Assembly (NCBI GenBank): GCA_001801995.1
Contig: MGZB01000001.1
Location: 62,001-126,000, forward strand
Reading direction: 5' to 3'
DNA length: 64,000 bases
Source of the DNA: Gammaproteobacteria bacterium RIFOXYD12_FULL_61_37
GTDB lineage: Bacteria; Pseudomonadota; Gammaproteobacteria; Chromatiales; Chromatiaceae
Shown piece by piece: positions 9,789 through 18,011 of the stretch (position 1 is its first letter; the number at the start of each line of letters is the position of its first letter). The notes under the pieces are model-generated. The model was not told the origin of the DNA. It did no database searches and saw only the letters and a program-made list of their open reading frames with translations. The translations under genes and the position numbers were made by a program.

Positions 9789-10457
9789 ATGATCCGGCTG
9801 GAGGCCATCGACCGCAGTTTTCAGGTGGGCGGCGAATGGGTGCATGCCCTGCGCCAGGTGAGCCTGGAGATCCCGGCGGGTGACTACGTCGCCATCATGG
9901 GGCCTTCGGGGTCCGGCAAATCGACCCTGCTCAACATGATCGGGCTGCTCGACCGGCCCGACCGGGGGCGCTATCTGCTCGGGGGAATCGACACCGCCGG
10001 CCTGAGCGAGGAGGGCCGGGCAGACCTGCGCCGCGACAAGATTGGCTTTGTGTTTCAGTCCTTTCACCTCATCCCCCGGCTCACCGCCGCCGAGAACGTG
10101 GAACTGCCCCTGGTGCTGGCCGGTATAGACCCCCATGAGCGCAAGGCCAGGGTGGCGGATTTGCTGCGGCAATTGAATCTCTCGGACCGGGCCAGGCACC
10201 GGCCGGATCAACTCTCGGGCGGACAACGGCAGCGCGTGGCCATTGCCCGCGCGCTGGCCATGCGGCCCGCCGTGCTCCTGGCCGACGAGCCCACCGGGAA
10301 CCTGGACCTGACCTCGGGCCGGGAGGTGGTGGAGACACTGGAAGGGATGAACGAGAAGGGTATCAGCCTCCTGGTCGTGACCCACGATCCCGCCATCGGC
10401 GGGCGGGCACGCCGTCGCATCCGCATGGTCGATGGCTTGGCCGAGGAGGGGGCATGA
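9789..10457 (+). CDS. ABC transporter ATP-binding protein, MacB/LolD family
   Basis: ATPase subunit of a mechanotransmission-type ABC system. Walker A is GPSGSGKST, the signature is QLSGGQRQRVAIARALA, Walker B is VLLADEPTGNLD, and the H-loop is VVTHDPAI. The 222-residue single-domain form with separate permeases resembles LolD or free-standing MacB ATPases. The ATG at 9789 gives MIRLEAIDRSFQVGGEWVHAL, the normal N-terminus. The following permease gene overlaps its end by 4 bp, showing translational coupling. With the HlyD adaptor and two permeases it forms a four-gene exporter operon. Confidence 0.94.
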   Translation: MIRLEAIDRSFQVGGEWVHALRQVSLEIPAGDYVAIMGPSGSGKSTLLNMIGLLDRPDRGRYLLGGIDTAGLSEEGRADLRRDKIGFVFQSFHLIPRLTAAENVELPLVLAGIDPHERKARVADLLRQLNLSDRARHRPDQLSGGQRQRVAIARALAMRPAVLLADEPTGNLDLTSGREVVETLEGMNEKGISLLVVTHDPAIGGRARRRIRMVDGLAEEGA

Positions 10458-11659
10458 GGACGGCCGATCTCTTCGGCTTCGGTCTCAAAGCCCTGGGCGG
10501 GGCGCGGTTGCGCACCGCTCTGATGCTGCTGGCCATGACCATCGGCGTTGCCGCCGTGGTGATGCTGACGGCCCTGGGCGAGGGGGCGCGCCGCTATGTG
10601 GTGGAGAGCTTTTCCGATCTTGGCACGCACCTTTTGATCGTCCTGCCGGGACGTTCCGAGACTACCGGGGCGGCCCCGCCGATCATGGGAGAGACCCCGC
10701 GCGACCTGACCCTGGACGACGCCCTCGCCCTGGCCCGAGGCAGGGATGTGGAGTTTGTCGCCCCGCTGATGATCGGCAGTGCACCCGCCTCCAACGGCGG
10801 TCGCCAGCGTGACTTGACGGTGATCGGTTCAACCTGGGAGCTGTTGCCGGTCCGGCATCTCAGGCTGCGCCAGGGCGGATTTCTGCCGAAGGGGGATGCC
10901 GATCGCGCCAGCCCGGTCGTGGTGCTGGGTGAGAAGACATTGAAGGAGCTGTTCGGCAATCAATCTCCCTTGGGGGCCTGGATTCGCCTCGGCGACCGCC
11001 GCTTCCGGGTGATCGGTGTGCTGGAACCGCTAGGCCAGAGCGTCGGGACCGATTTCTCCGATATCGCCATCATTCCCGTAGCCTCGGCCCAGGCCCTGTT
11101 CAACACCTCTTCCCTGTTCCGCATCCTGGTGCAGGCCAAAGGGCGGGAGGCCATCCCCAAGGCCAGGGAGTTTATCCTCGATACCATCCGCGCTCGCCAC
11201 GAGGGGGAAGACGATGTAACGGTGATCGCCCAGGATGCCCTGCTCTCCACCTTCGACGGCATCCTCCGCGCCCTGACTTACACCGTGGGCGCCATCGCCG
11301 CCGTCAGTCTGGCGGTGGCTGGGATACTGATCATGAACGTGATGCTGGTGGCGGTCTCCCAGCGTACCCAGGAGATCGGCCTGCTCAAGGCACTCGGGGC
11401 CACGCAGCCCCAGGTGCTGGGGCTGTTCCTGGCCGAATCGGCCCTGCTGTCCATCCTGGGCGCCATTTCCGGCGTGCTGGTCGCCCAGGGGGTGATCTGG
11501 GGGGTGGCGCGGGCCTATCCCGCCTTCCCCATTGCGGCTCCCCTCTGGGCCCCCATTGCGGCGGTGGCGGTGGCGATCACCAGCGGCCTGCTTTTCGGCT
11601 GGCTGCCAGCCCGGCGCGCCTCCCGGCTCGACCCGGTTTTGGCCCTGGCAGGCGGTTGA
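10454..11659 (+). CDS. ABC transporter permease, MacB/FtsX type (first of two)
   Basis: A 401-residue inner-membrane permease: an N-terminal membrane helix (about residues 20-41, LMLLAMTIGVAAVVMLTALGEG), a large periplasmic MacB_PCD-like domain (about 45-270), then three C-terminal helices ending in the coupling motif QEIGLLKALGATQPQVLGLFLAE. The start ATG lies within the end of the ATPase gene (4-bp overlap). It is a clear paralogue of the next gene, so the exporter probably works as a heterodimer of two permeases with two copies of the ATPase. It lacks the fused ATPase of E. coli MacB. Confidence 0.9.
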   Translation: MRTADLFGFGLKALGGARLRTALMLLAMTIGVAAVVMLTALGEGARRYVVESFSDLGTHLLIVLPGRSETTGAAPPIMGETPRDLTLDDALALARGRDVEFVAPLMIGSAPASNGGRQRDLTVIGSTWELLPVRHLRLRQGGFLPKGDADRASPVVVLGEKTLKELFGNQSPLGAWIRLGDRRFRVIGVLEPLGQSVGTDFSDIAIIPVASAQALFNTSSLFRILVQAKGREAIPKAREFILDTIRARHEGEDDVTVIAQDALLSTFDGILRALTYTVGAIAAVSLAVAGILIMNVMLVAVSQRTQEIGLLKALGATQPQVLGLFLAESALLSILGAISGVLVAQGVIWGVARAYPAFPIAAPLWAPIAAVAVAITSGLLFGWLPARRASRLDPVLALAGG

Positions 11660-12861
11660 ATATGCGCGCGGCCGACCTGATCAACCACTCATTCACGGCC
11701 CTGCGAGCGGGCCGGGTGAGAAGCTTTCTCACCATGCTGGGTATCGCCGTCGGCATCGCGGCCGTGGTGGTGCTGACGGCCGTCGGCGAAGGGGTGCAAC
11801 GTTACGTCCTGCGGGAGTTCACCCAGTTCGGCGCCAATCTGATCGCCGTCACGCCTGGGAAGACAGAGACCTTCGGCGTCTCCGGCGCCATGGTCAGTAA
11901 TGTGCGCCCCCTCAGCCTGGATGATGCCCGTTCTTTGGAGAGGGTGCCGGGCATAGAGGCTGTGGTGCCGGTAGTGCAGGGCAACGCGGCCGTGGAGGCG
12001 GGACGCATGTCACGGCGAAGCATGATCCTGGGTGTGGGATCGCGAGTCCCCGATGTCTGGAGCATGCATCCCGCCCTCGGGCGTTTTCTGCCGAGTGACG
12101 ATTTCACTGCCGCGCGGGGCTATGCCGTGCTGGGCAGCAAGATGGGCGAGGAGCTGTTCCCGGATCGCTCAGCCCTGGGTGAGCGCATCCGCATCGGCAG
12201 CGAGAGCTACCGGGTGGTCGGCGTCATGGAACGCAAGGGGCAGATGCTCGGCTTCGATCTGGACGATACGGTCTATATCCCCACTTCCCGCGCCATGGCC
12301 ATGTTCGACCGGGAGAGTCTGATGGAGATCGATCTGCTCTACAGCGCCGGCCTTAGTAGCGGTCCGGTGGCGGAGCAGGTCAAGCGCCATCTGAAAGAAC
12401 GCCACGGCGCCGAGGATTTCACCGTGGTGACCCAGGACCAGATGCTGGAGGTGCTGGGAGACATCCTGGGTGTGCTGACCATCGCCATTGGCGGCCTCGG
12501 CGGCATCTCGCTGCTGGTGGGAGGCGTCGGCATTCTGACCATTATGACCATCACGGTGAACGAACGCCGGGGCGAGGTCGGGCTGCTCCGGGCCCTAGGG
12601 GCGCGGCGGCGGCAGGTGTTGATCCTGTTCCTGCTGGATGCCGTCACCCTGGCCGGCGTGGGCGGCCTGATCGGCCTGGGGCTGGGGATCGGCTTGGCGC
12701 TGCTGGCGGGCGCCCTGCTCCCGGCCCTGCCCGTCAGCATCTCTTGGTTCTACGCGACCATGGCGGAGGTCATCGCCCTGCTCGTGGGACTGGCCTCCGG
12801 TGTTGCCCCCGCCATGCATGCGGCTCGCCTCGATCCGGTGGAGGCACTGCGGGCGGAGTGA
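11656..12861 (+). CDS. ABC transporter permease, MacB/FtsX type (second of two)
   Basis: The same length (401 residues) and layout as the preceding permease, which it overlaps by 4 bp: N-terminal helix with LTMLGIAVGIAAVVVLTAVGEG, a periplasmic domain, and three C-terminal helices with RRGEVGLLRALGARRRQVLILFL. The shared GIxxGIAAVVVLTAxGEG and E-GLL-ALGA blocks show an old tandem duplication. The two copies now differ in most periplasmic residues, so they are likely specialised. It ends the rightward operon, 11 bp before the stop of the convergent VanX-type gene, with no room for a separate terminator. Confidence 0.9.
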   Translation: MNMRAADLINHSFTALRAGRVRSFLTMLGIAVGIAAVVVLTAVGEGVQRYVLREFTQFGANLIAVTPGKTETFGVSGAMVSNVRPLSLDDARSLERVPGIEAVVPVVQGNAAVEAGRMSRRSMILGVGSRVPDVWSMHPALGRFLPSDDFTAARGYAVLGSKMGEELFPDRSALGERIRIGSESYRVVGVMERKGQMLGFDLDDTVYIPTSRAMAMFDRESLMEIDLLYSAGLSSGPVAEQVKRHLKERHGAEDFTVVTQDQMLEVLGDILGVLTIAIGGLGGISLLVGGVGILTIMTITVNERRGEVGLLRALGARRRQVLILFLLDAVTLAGVGGLIGLGLGIGLALLAGALLPALPVSISWFYATMAEVIALLVGLASGVAPAMHAARLDPVEALRAE

Positions 12862-12872
12862 GCCCTGACTTT

Positions 12873-13574
12873 CTATTTCACCTCGAAATCGAAATAGGTC
12901 CGGGGGAAGGGTTCGTTCCGCAAAGTGAAGTGCCACCATTCCATGCGGTAGGGCTTGAAGCCGTGTTTCATCATCATTTGCCGCAACAGGTGCCGGTTTG
13001 CCTTCTGCTGCGGGCTGATCTTGCCCCAATCGGTCCAAGAGACGGGACCAAAGAAATCGAACGGAGAGCCCATGTCCAGCTCCGCCCCCGTATGCAGGTC
13101 GATGAGGGTCAGATCGACCGTACTGCCTCGGGTGTGGCTGGATCGCCTTGCGATGTAACCTTCCCGGAACAGGTCCCGCTTTTCGAGTCCGGGGTAGTAG
13201 AGCGTTTTGGTGCGCTTGTCGCGGGGATCGCTGGCCCAGCGGAAAAAGTGACGGACACCACGTTTAGGGCGATAGGCGTCGAATATCCTTAATCCCAGGG
13301 AGCGAATGACCAGCTCCGCCTGAACCCTGGCGAGGACCCGAGCCGCCTCTTCGGTAAGAATGGCGTCGGGACCGGCGTAGCCGTCGATCCGGGCGCCAAC
13401 GAAATTGTTGCTGCCGGAATAGCGCAAATCGACGGAGATGGCCGGAATGATTTCTCTGACATAGACGAACCCACGGGGGAGATTCGCCGCCGTCACGGGG
13501 CTTGTCTGAAGGCAAAGGGTCATGAGGAAGGTCAGGATTACGAATCTCAAGCGATTATGCACCAAGGGCTCCAT
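12873..13574 (-). CDS. D-alanyl-D-alanine dipeptidase, VanX/DdpX type (M15D)
   Basis: A zinc peptidase of family M15 that cleaves D-Ala-D-Ala or related peptides. A signal peptide (about residues 10-30, ending SPVTAA) indicates export to the periplasm. The zinc ligands are visible in SSHTRGSTVDLTL (His and Asp of the SxHxxGxAxD motif) and in EWWHFTL (catalytic Glu and third His). Other family marks are YSGSNNFVGARIDGY and LGLRIFDAYRP. Length 233 suits the family. The periplasmic location argues for peptidoglycan turnover rather than vancomycin resistance, and no vanHA genes are near. The 245 bp upstream holds no gene. Confidence 0.88.
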   Translation of the reverse strand: MEPLVHNRLRFVILTFLMTLCLQTSPVTAANLPRGFVYVREIIPAISVDLRYSGSNNFVGARIDGYAGPDAILTEEAARVLARVQAELVIRSLGLRIFDAYRPKRGVRHFFRWASDPRDKRTKTLYYPGLEKRDLFREGYIARRSSHTRGSTVDLTLIDLHTGAELDMGSPFDFFGPVSWTDWGKISPQQKANRHLLRQMMMKHGFKPYRMEWWHFTLRNEPFPRTYFDFEVK

Positions 13575-13819
13575 TAGGAGGCAGGGAGATTCCAGCCAGA
13601 ATTCTCAACAGTTGACTTTAGTTGAAAGAATGTGTTGACCCCTGTCAATAATTTTACGATCCTTGTCCTTGCTATTCATGCACCGCCTTTTAGACTACAC
13701 GAGTGTTTGCGTTAAGTATCTTACCCCTGGGTTGAAGGAGCCGGCATCCCGAGTCGCAAATGAGCGGACCACCCGCAGGAATCGCGTCCACCCTTAAGCA
13801 GTAACCAGTGAGGGAAAGA

Positions 13820-14677
13820 ATGAAGTATCAGAACCCCGAGTTCGTGATCGCCAATGCCCACCATCTCCGCCTGAAGACGCGGATATTCCTTTATGTTGTC
13901 GCTATTCTCTCCTTCGGTGGCATTTACAGCGGCTACAACTGGTACGAGACCCAGCGGGAGAACAGTCGTCTCGATGCCCAGATCGCCGGGCTCAATCAGT
14001 CCTACAACGAACGCATCACCAGCCTTTCCGGCCTTATCGATATCTTCGAAGGCGAATTCCTCAAAAAAGGCGCCAACATCTCAGGCCTGGAGCGGGGCAA
14101 AATCGACGAATACCGGGATAAGCTGAGGGCATACAAGCGCCGGATGGAAATCGAGCAGATCGCCGACAAGATCCGCCTGCTGGCCAGCCATGTCGAAACC
14201 GAATACGCCATGGAGATCGCCGACTCCATTCACAAATGGGCAACGCCTTACGGCAACGACCCCGATATGCTGGTGGCACTTGCCTATGTCGAATCCAGCT
14301 TCAAGCCGTCACAGGTCTCCAACAAGGGGGCCTTGGGACTCACGCAGGTCATGCCGGCATGGGTCAATTGCGAGAACCCCAAAAAGATCTGTCACGAGTT
14401 AAGCTTCGTCCAGAGCGCAGATGACTTGGCCAATGATGTGGACAAGAATATCCGCGCAGGCTCGGCTATTCTGAAGTTCATGCTCCAGCAGTCGAAGGGC
14501 AAGTGGGACCACGCCCTGGCCTCCTATAACCTGGGCTGGAACAAGGTTGGTTCCGAGGTCGAGGCGGGCAACGACCTCGATTACATCTACGCCAAGAAGG
14601 TCCTGCGGGTCTACACACGTCTGAAACAGATCGAACTGCACCAGACGGCAGCGGCTGAAGAGCGTCCATCTGCTTGA
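13820..14677 (+). CDS. Membrane-anchored lytic transglycosylase (SLT domain)
   Basis: The product of 285 residues begins at ATG 13820, chosen over an upstream GTG at 13808 because an AGGGAAAG Shine-Dalgarno sequence lies just before it. One membrane segment (about residues 20-40) is followed by a helical, charged, probably coiled-coil region (about 45-130) and a C-terminal SLT (family 1) domain. The catalytic glutamate is in YVESSFKPSQVSNKGALGL, followed by TQVMPAW and ASYNLGWNKV. It probably cleaves peptidoglycan glycan strands from the inner-membrane side. The combination of anchor and coiled coil suggests a partner in an envelope machine, but no secretion or flagellar genes are adjacent. 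Confidence 0.87.
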   Translation: MKYQNPEFVIANAHHLRLKTRIFLYVVAILSFGGIYSGYNWYETQRENSRLDAQIAGLNQSYNERITSLSGLIDIFEGEFLKKGANISGLERGKIDEYRDKLRAYKRRMEIEQIADKIRLLASHVETEYAMEIADSIHKWATPYGNDPDMLVALAYVESSFKPSQVSNKGALGLTQVMPAWVNCENPKKICHELSFVQSADDLANDVDKNIRAGSAILKFMLQQSKGKWDHALASYNLGWNKVGSEVEAGNDLDYIYAKKVLRVYTRLKQIELHQTAAAEERPSA

Positions 14678-14713
14678 TTTGAGAATTGCCGGGGCATAAT
14701 TCGGCCATTTTTT

Positions 14714-14762
14714 GGACAGGATTTACAGGATTATTTCCCCATATAAGCTGTCAATCCTGTCC
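14714..14762. repeat. Inverted repeat GGACAGGATT...AATCCTGTCC at convergent gene ends
   Basis: GGACAGGATT (14714-14723) and AATCCTGTCC (14753-14762) are perfect 10-bp inverted copies separated by 29 bp, with an internal TTACAGGATT next to the first arm. The right arm overlaps the hldE stop codon. GGACAGGATTTACAGGATT-like strings are, from memory, a common dispersed intergenic repeat in proteobacteria. It may also serve as a terminator between the convergent transglycosylase and hldE genes. Confidence 0.55.
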
Positions 14763-16187
14763 ATCTCCCCGGTCGCGAATAGATTGAACGATCTGGGTGG
14801 TCGAAACACCATCGACATAAGTCAACGCCAGCACCTGTCCACCTGCCTCGCGGACACAGGCAGCCCCAGGAATCCTGTCTGGATCATTGTCGCCACCCTT
14901 GACCAGGAAATCCGGCTTGAGCCGACAGATCAACCGTTCCGGGGTCTCTTCCGCGAAGGGGACCACCCAATCGACACAGCCCAGGGCCGCCAGCACCCGC
15001 ATTCGCTGGACCAGGGTATTCACCGGCCGGTCATCACCCTTGAGGGCACGCACGGTCTCATCCGCATTGACCGCCACCACTAGCCGGTCGCCCAGCTTGC
15101 CCGCCTCTTCCAAATAGGTCACATGGCCCGCGTGCAGGATATCGAAACAGCCGTTGGTGAGAACGATGGTTTCTCCCCGCGCTCTGGCCGCGGCCAGGGC
15201 AGAGACCAGACTCTCCTCGCCGATGATGCCATGACCGGCCGCCTGCTCGTCATGCAGAGCCAGGTATAGCTCGTCTCCGCTCACCGTGGCCGTTCCCAGC
15301 TTGCCTACCGCCACCCCAGCGGCGGCGTTGGCCATGAGAGTCGCTGCCTCCAGGGAGATGCCGGTAGCAAGACCGGAGGCAAGGGTAGCGATGACGGTGT
15401 CACCGGCGCCCGTCACATCGAAGACCTCGCGGGCGCGGGTCGGCATATGGCGCGCCTGCCGCCCCTTCTCCAGCAGGGTCATGCCCTGCTCCCCGCGCGT
15501 GATCAGCAGGGCGTCAAGGCCCTGCTCGGCAATCATGAGTTCGCCGCGAACCGCCAGCTCATCTTCGGCCTCGCAAACGCCAGCGACCGCCTCGAACTCG
15601 TGCAGGTTGGGGGTGATCAGGGTGGCCCCCGCGTATTTGCCGAAATCCATCCCCTTGGGATCGACCAGCACCGGCTTGCCAGCGTTTCGGGCGGCCCGGA
15701 TGAAGGCCTGCGGGTGACGCAGGGTCCCCTTGCCGTAGTCGGAAAGGACCACAACATCGACGGTTGGCAACAATCGGGAGAATCCCTCCAGCAGGGAAGC
15801 CGGGTCAAAGCCCGGAAAACCATCCTCGAAATCAAGGCGGATCAATTGCTGGTGGCGGCTGATGATGCGGAGCTTGGTGATGGTTGGAAAGGATGCCATC
15901 CGCTCGAAACGGCAATCCACGCCACTCCCTTGCAGGCGAGCGGCCAGAACCCTGGCCATTTCGTCATCCCCGGTCAGACCCATCAGCAGGCAATGCCCAC
16001 CCAGCGCCCTGATATTGAGCGCCACGTTGGCCGCGCCGCCCGGCCGAAACTCCTCCTGCTCGACCCGCACCACGGGCACAGGGGCCTCAGGCGAGATCCT
16101 GGAGGCCGGTCCGTGCCAGTAACGGTCCATCATGACATCGCCGAGCACCAGGACCCGGCCGGTTGAGAAATCAGGAAGTTCTTTCAT
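14751..16187 (-). CDS. hldE: Bifunctional heptose 7-phosphate kinase / heptose 1-phosphate adenylyltransferase
   Basis: Makes ADP-heptose for the lipopolysaccharide inner core, acting in the cytoplasm. The N-terminal ribokinase-like domain (about 1-315) carries LVLGDVMMDRYWHG, RPGGAANVALNIRALGG and the catalytic DVTGAGDTVIATLASG. The C-terminal nucleotidyltransferase domain (about 340-478) starts with LTNGCFDILHAGHVTYLEEA, giving the HxGH motif, and ends with GVSTTQIVQSIRDR. At 478 residues it is the full-length fused enzyme, as in E. coli. It marks the organism as a Gram-negative with heptose-containing LPS. It lies 111 bp downstream of mutM on the same strand. Confidence 0.97.
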   Translation of the reverse strand: MKELPDFSTGRVLVLGDVMMDRYWHGPASRISPEAPVPVVRVEQEEFRPGGAANVALNIRALGGHCLLMGLTGDDEMARVLAARLQGSGVDCRFERMASFPTITKLRIISRHQQLIRLDFEDGFPGFDPASLLEGFSRLLPTVDVVVLSDYGKGTLRHPQAFIRAARNAGKPVLVDPKGMDFGKYAGATLITPNLHEFEAVAGVCEAEDELAVRGELMIAEQGLDALLITRGEQGMTLLEKGRQARHMPTRAREVFDVTGAGDTVIATLASGLATGISLEAATLMANAAAGVAVGKLGTATVSGDELYLALHDEQAAGHGIIGEESLVSALAAARARGETIVLTNGCFDILHAGHVTYLEEAGKLGDRLVVAVNADETVRALKGDDRPVNTLVQRMRVLAALGCVDWVVPFAEETPERLICRLKPDFLVKGGDNDPDRIPGAACVREAGGQVLALTYVDGVSTTQIVQSIRDRGDGQD

Positions 16188-16298
16188 GGGGCGTCGTCGT
16201 TAACGTGAAAATACGTGCTGAAAGCACACCATTGCTTTTCGGGATAAATCGGCGCTCATTTTCGCACGGGGAACCGCCCAGCAGGAATTATCCGAGGC

Positions 16299-17111
16299 TC
16301 AGCGCTGGCAGTGAGGGCAATGAAAGGTGGATCGCTGTCCCAGACGGCTCTCGCGGATGGGTTCTCCGCATTGGGTACAAGGCAGACCGGCGCGGCCATA
16401 GACCTTGAGCTGCTGGGCGAAGTAGCCGGGACGGCCGTCTTCGCGGATGAAGTCGCGCAGACTTGTACCTCCCTGTTCGATGGATCGGAGCAGTACCCCC
16501 TTGACGGCCTCGGCCAAAAACCTGTAGCGCTCCCGCTCGATCTCCCCCACCGCGCGGGCCGGGTGGATGCCGGCCATGAAGAGAGACTCGTTGGCATAGA
16601 TGTTACCGACACCCGCCAGAATGCGGCTGTCCATCAGAAACTGCTTCACAGCAGAGCGGCGGCCCTTGGCGCGTTGGTGCAGGTAATCCCCGTTGAAGGA
16701 CTCCTCCAGGGGCTCAGGACCCAGGCCCTTCAGCAGGGGGTGGACCAGAGGATCTGCCTCGGTCCAAATCAGGGCGCCGAAGCGCCTCGGATCGCGAAAC
16801 CGCAGAACCTGCCCATCGATGCGGATATCAACGTGGTCATGGGGACCCGGCGGGGCCTGGGCGGGAAGGACGCGTAGGCTGCCGGACATACCCAGATGGA
16901 GGATCAACGTCCCGCCATCGGTTCGCAGCAGCAAGTATTTGGCGCGGCGCTCTACCGCCAGGATGCGCCGGCCCTGGAGGTGGCGGGGCAGATCGGCCGG
17001 TATGGGCCAGCGGAGCCGGTGGTCGCGGATAATCACCTGTTCGATGATTCGGCCGGTGAGGTGGGGCGCGATACCGCACCGGGTGGTTTCGACCTCGGGC
17101 AGTTCGGGCAT
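16299..17111 (-). CDS. mutM: Formamidopyrimidine-DNA glycosylase
   Basis: Bifunctional DNA glycosylase/AP lyase that removes 8-oxoguanine and formamidopyrimidines. The N-terminal catalytic proline and glutamate are in MPELPEVETTRCG; the conserved lysine is in VERRAKYLLL; the helix-two-turn-helix region is at FLMDSRILAGVGNIYANE. A C-terminal zinc finger holds cysteines in CTQCG and CPHC, with the DNA-binding arginine in GQRSTFHC. Length 270 is standard. Its start is 7 bp after the DUF4340 stop, so it appears to be the last gene of the ABC-transporter operon, an unusual pairing. Confidence 0.97.
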   Translation of the reverse strand: MPELPEVETTRCGIAPHLTGRIIEQVIIRDHRLRWPIPADLPRHLQGRRILAVERRAKYLLLRTDGGTLILHLGMSGSLRVLPAQAPPGPHDHVDIRIDGQVLRFRDPRRFGALIWTEADPLVHPLLKGLGPEPLEESFNGDYLHQRAKGRRSAVKQFLMDSRILAGVGNIYANESLFMAGIHPARAVGEIERERYRFLAEAVKGVLLRSIEQGGTSLRDFIREDGRPGYFAQQLKVYGRAGLPCTQCGEPIRESRLGQRSTFHCPHCQR

Positions 17112-17118
17112 CAGCCTA

Positions 17119-18003
17119 TCAGTCGGCGGCAGGCGTGGGCGCGGGGCTTGTGCCGGGAATGGCTGTCTCGGGCTTGCCGCTTCCCGGCGGACTCAGGAGA
17201 TCAGAGCCGCCAGGCAAAAGGTAGCCGATCTTGAGATCGGGCTCGATCAGCCAAATCTGCCCTTCCCGCTTCTGAATCAGGAAGCGGTCGATCCGGTCGC
17301 CCTCTAGCGTCAGGGCAACCTCCTCACCACCCTCGACCTTGTCGATGGCGACGATTTGCAGCGATTGGGCGCGGAGCCAATCCTGCACCCGCTGATTCAG
17401 ATCGTCCGGGCTGAGGCTGGGGTCAGCAGGTTCCATGGCCCAGCCCATGCCGGTCTTATAGAGGCGGTATTGGGGAACCTTGATCTCCTTGAGCCGGGTG
17501 CCCTCCGGCAGCAGGCTGGGGCTCAGGAGTTGTTCCGGCAGGGCGCCGAGATGGTGGTAGAACCGATCGATGACCAGGTTCAACCGGCCACCATGCTCGA
17601 CATAGCGCTGATTGTTTACCGGATTGCTCGCGCCGAACAGGAAGCTGTCGTTGTCCACCTGGAGCCGGATCGGCTTGTCGAGGCCGAACTGGGCCAGGTT
17701 CTCCTTCGGCAGGGGAAAGCTGCCGATGATGGGGGCCTCCACCACCCGCGCCAGGGCGGTGAGGCGTATTCGATTGGCCGGCAAATCGTAGGGGCGAAGC
17801 ATATGCCAGCCCCCGCCCCGTTGCCCGAACTCAAGCACCCTGCCGTCGGGGTGCTCGATGCGAAGGCTTTGCACCCCGTCGGGCGAACGGCCAGTCAGCC
17901 GGTCCAGCCTTTCAGGCTCCTTGCCGGGCTCAAGCCAGGCGAAAAGCCCCAGGGCGGCGACCACCAGAAGCAAAAGGAGATTGATCAGCAGCTTGCGATT
18001 CAT
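17119..18003 (-). CDS. DUF4340 domain protein of a GldG-type ABC system
   Basis: The protein of 294 residues starts MNRKLLINLLLLLVVAALGLFAWL, one N-terminal membrane segment followed by a periplasmic region with repeated beta-rich units, as in DUF4340 proteins. Typical phrases are SLRIEHPDGRVLEFGQRGGGWHML and NLAQFGLDKPIRLQVDN. The start at 18003 is chosen because it begins exactly at the membrane segment; a longer frame would run into the GldG-like gene. The C-terminus is proline/alanine-rich. DUF4340 proteins are regular partners of GldG-like ABC systems, where the function is unknown; in this operon it follows ATPase, permease and GldG-like genes. Confidence 0.85.
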   Translation of the reverse strand: MNRKLLINLLLLLVVAALGLFAWLEPGKEPERLDRLTGRSPDGVQSLRIEHPDGRVLEFGQRGGGWHMLRPYDLPANRIRLTALARVVEAPIIGSFPLPKENLAQFGLDKPIRLQVDNDSFLFGASNPVNNQRYVEHGGRLNLVIDRFYHHLGALPEQLLSPSLLPEGTRLKEIKVPQYRLYKTGMGWAMEPADPSLSPDDLNQRVQDWLRAQSLQIVAIDKVEGGEEVALTLEGDRIDRFLIQKREGQIWLIEPDLKIGYLLPGGSDLLSPPGSGKPETAIPGTSPAPTPAAD

Positions 18004-18011
18004 AGGCTGGG

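Noticed and set aside
12873-13574. Vancomycin resistance gene vanX
   Set aside because: The protein has a signal peptide and no vanH, vanA or vanRS neighbours; a peptidoglycan-turnover dipeptidase is more likely.
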